This document shows positions 19,575 to 22,324 of a stretch of 22,324 nucleotides of DNA, one piece after another. The notes beneath the pieces are model-generated. The model was not told where the DNA came from. It searched no databases and saw nothing but the letters and a program-made list of their open reading frames with translations. Every line of letters begins with the position of its first letter. Position 1 is the first letter of the stretch. Source of the DNA: Pelargonium cotyledonis (lineage: Eukaryota; Streptophyta; Magnoliopsida; Geraniales; Geraniaceae); the NCBI GenBank assembly GCA_036897625.1, contig JAYMTA010001020.1, positions 1-22,324 on the forward strand. Reading direction: 5' to 3'. The translations under genes were made by a program, and so were the position numbers.

Positions 19575-22062
19575 CTAACGTTTTGGTGGCATGTACTGGA
19601 CGTGCTCATCTTCACATAAACTCTGCATAATGTCCCAATGAAAAAGTTATCAGCAACAGAAATCAAGTATTTTCTACTTTCAAGTGCATCTACATAAACA
19701 TCCAATATAAATATGCCATTTACAACAGGTTTTTATTGCATTTGCCGCACTGCTTATTTTGGATGCATAAATTCACTGGCTCTTTGCAACAATAAATAGT
19801 CCATTAAGCAGTATGCTAACTTTTCCATAAAGTCAATAAAGGCCCAAGGCTAACTGAGTCAGCATATGTCTATGTATGCATGCATGCACGCATAAAATCA
19901 AGTAAACATCAATGTACAAAAAAGAAATGAAGAAACGTCAATGTACAAAAGCGAAATCAAGTGATGAACTAAACACATCAAATTACCACTTTTCCAAGAA
20001 AATCAAGACATCCATAAAATGTGCCTACAACTGCCTATGTATTCAACTAAATAAGAACAAAAAAAAAGTTAATTCCATAGAAGTACGTAATCAACCAATC
20101 AAAAATTATTAATCAGAAATAACAAATCAATATATTTCGGAGAATGTCACACAGGTGCATTTTTGCGCTTCACAAGTCTCAACTCAGCGAGTGCAGTTTT
20201 GTACTACACACAAAATAAATGTAGTGTTTCTCTAAAATGGTTGTCACCCCAAAATGTGGTATACTCTCAGTCTTTCCTTTTTGGTTAGTCAACTATACTT
20301 GAAGTATCAATAATATCCCTAAGATAAGTTGCTTATAACCACTTGAGTTAACAATAGAATCATAAAGGGGCACATGAACAGAAGTAGAGCACTAATCAAA
20401 TTATACCTAATTTTTGCAACAAAAAAAGAAGGGGGAGATATAACATTCATTTTGGGACAAAGGTAGTAATAAACAATATGTCTATAGAATGAGCAAATAC
20501 TAGATTTGTTTACCGAAATATAGGCATCCATACCTGCAAGTCTTCTGAAAGTACATCTGACACTGCAAGGGTGTAACAGCCAGGGGCAAATCTTCCTAAC
20601 AAGGTTTAAATGGTCAAACTTTGAGTTAAAAAATAAAATAACTAACCATAAGAGAAGATCTAAATTCAAACAAATGTAACCAATATATCATTTCAGTATT
20701 GAAAAGCGAATCACAAATATCAGATCGTCAACAAAAGCATGAGGTAGTTCAACAATAGCTAAACATAGAAACAACCATACATGTACTTCACATTGCGTTC
20801 AGAGTGCTAATGTTATGAATAATCTATAAGACTATGGATAATTATGTTTTATGCAAGTATAAACATGGATGCAGGTCACTAGTGAGCCTATGGCATGGTA
20901 TGATCAAGTTAGGACCGTACATCTTATTAGATATTTGAATCAGAATTAAGATAGCTATGCTGCAGCTTGAAATGTTATTCAATTACATGCTTCAACTTTG
21001 AGTTAGTTCTCATTGTGTTATATACATGATCTCATTCTTCCTCCCGAACTCTTATATTTAACTAGGTATCAACAAATCTTTTTGACAGTCTTGAAACGTG
21101 GAAAATGATTGAGGAATATAAGCCACTGAGTTCCATATTTTAGAACATCTGTCATGGTTGAAGTTTCAGAGTTTACATACTACTCAATTCTCCACAAGAA
21201 AAAGAGAGTGCAAAACAACAAAATGAGCAGCAAATAAAATCAAAACAGCATTATTTCAATCAGATACAGGACTCTGGAAGTGGAAGGTCCAACTAATAAA
21301 TGTGTGAAATTTGTATTGTTGATGTGAATTGATTGTCATAACTAGAACAAGAATGAAAAAACACTCCTTTATGAAGGAGATTTAAACTAGAAATAGGGAA
21401 TAAGACTAGAAAAATAAGCAAAGCTTTCCTAAACAGAATGTATTTTCTAATTTCACCAACACCTTTCCTAAGTCTACTGAACTTACAATTGAATCTTCAC
21501 AAAATAATAAATAAAAAGGGGTGGCATGGAATAAACCGTATTCAACTAGAGTCAAGACTACCCAACATACCAATTCGCAACCAGCGAGCCGCCCAACTTC
21601 TACTTGGATCCATCACTGTAATTATCCTATAATGGAGTCAAATATAAAAAAAAGTATTAGCAATTTAAATATTAACGAATATGAAGGAGAAATTTTCAAA
21701 AATACGTAATAACGGTATGACATTAGGCTTAAATGTTATTTCTTAAAATCCCTGTTTTTAAATTTTAATGTTTGAAAATTAACAGATCATATTAAGACAA
21801 CTATGCATTTATTGCCAGGCTTGTAAAGTTGTATCTATTAAATATCAAAAGAAATAACAATCTACTCTTAAACTTTCAACAGAAAAAACAAGTTACACAG
21901 TATTGATATGTACAAACAAGAGATGTTGGTTAATAAAAGTTATGGACATAATGTAAAGTTGTAAACATACCCATTGAAATTAGGCGAAGTGCAATCAGTA
22001 ACACGCTCTTGGTCTCCCTCCATTTTAAAGAAGGGACAATTCTCACAGCCTGCATCCCTGAA
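19575..22062 (-). CDS. SPT4: Transcription elongation factor SPT4 homologue, 5' end outside window
   Basis: SPT4 is the small zinc-binding partner of SPT5 in the DSIF elongation complex on RNA polymerase II. Four exons are seen: 21971-22062, 21571-21626, 20534-20595 and 19575-19622, totalling 258 nt (85 residues plus stop) with all phases consistent. They encode FRDAGCENCPFF (second Cys pair of the zinc ribbon), then SPNFNG, then IITVMDPSRSWAARWLRIG, then RFAPGCYTLAVSDVLSEDLQ, then a short tail ending VQYMPPKR. Plant SPT4 is about 116 residues, so about 30 N-terminal residues, with the first Cys pair, should lie in an exon beyond 22324. The segment between the zinc ribbon and SPNFNG reads GDQERVTDCT, where family members usually have a (E/D)H-(E/D)R-(I/V)VEVTT-like run, and the end has MPPKR for VLPKR. 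It may be a divergent duplicate. Introns are 344, 975 and 911 bp. Confidence 0.9.
19871..19892. repeat. (ATGC)n short repeat
   Basis: Short tract of ATGC units (TATGCATGCATGCACGCAT) within the last intron of the SPT4 gene. Confidence 0.7.
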
Positions 22063-22324
22063 CTGTAATAGCATCACAAACAGTACATAGCAAGTCAGCT
22101 ACCAAGGTTCCCAAAAATGGGTAAAGTCCAAATTTGACAAATAATGCCATCCAAAAACAAGTGTACTCAGATGAATTTTTGCTTGTTGAGATAACAAACA
22201 AAAGGTATTTAATCACAGAACATTGAATAATCATGATAAGCAGAATCTGTTGGAATTTATTTATTATTTTGTTTTCTATTTCCATGTTTTTTGCTAAGTT
22301 ATGCTTAGTGGTTAGTGATTTTCA

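Noticed and set aside
20430..20475. Another Stowaway end (CATTTTGGGACAAAGGTAGTA)
   Set aside because: One end only; I found no matching left end nearby, so it is too weak to annotate as an element.
1..22324. tRNA or rRNA genes, CRISPR arrays, virus-derived genes
   Set aside because: No intact cloverleaf-type A/B-box gene beyond the SINE-like relics, no rRNA words, no regularly spaced repeats and no retroviral or pararetroviral protein motifs were seen by eye.

Overview
This is nuclear DNA from a flowering plant, most likely a eudicot. Its genes are split by AT-rich GT-AG introns, the intergenic DNA is AT-rich and full of small non-autonomous transposons, and the proteins are plant families (R2R3-MYB, organellar small heat-shock protein). 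The species cannot be named from the sequence. I joined exons by hand from reading frame, splice consensus and protein continuity. Every joined gene closes to a whole number of codons, but no transcript data were available.

Layout. 1-3.8 kb: transposon-rich DNA with a hAT-type end lying in a Stowaway-like element, degenerate tandem repeats, a 0.9 kb non-autonomous Helitron apparently sitting in an older Stowaway-like element, and a tRNA-derived SINE-like copy. 3909-4860 (+): a three-exon R2R3-MYB transcription factor. 5-9.7 kb: a gene desert with a palindromic element, a Stowaway MITE, a second SINE-like copy and a short hAT-like MITE. 9810-12068 (+): a four-exon gene for a small, probably mitochondrial DUF971 (GBBH-like N-terminal) protein. 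12841-13609 (+): a two-exon gene for a probable plastid small heat-shock protein. 13941-17872 (-): a nine-exon gene for a secretory-pathway protein with a signal peptide, one C2H2 motif in a cysteine-rich lumenal region, a C-terminal membrane segment and a dilysine tail. 19575 to beyond 22062 (-): the last four exons of an SPT4 transcription elongation factor gene; its first exon lies outside the window.

The genes form no operon or cluster with a shared pathway. The MYB, DUF971 and heat-shock genes point right and the other two point left, so the heat-shock gene and the C2H2 membrane-protein gene converge tail to tail about 330 bp apart.

The strongest lead is the minus-strand C2H2 membrane protein. 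Its predicted topology (ER lumen, one membrane pass, cytosolic KKXX) agrees with its promoter, which carries an exact plant ER-stress element (CCAAT-N10-CACG) and a TGACGTGG motif within about 215 bp of the start codon. Protein and promoter independently suggest an unfolded-protein-response-linked ER protein of a family I cannot name.
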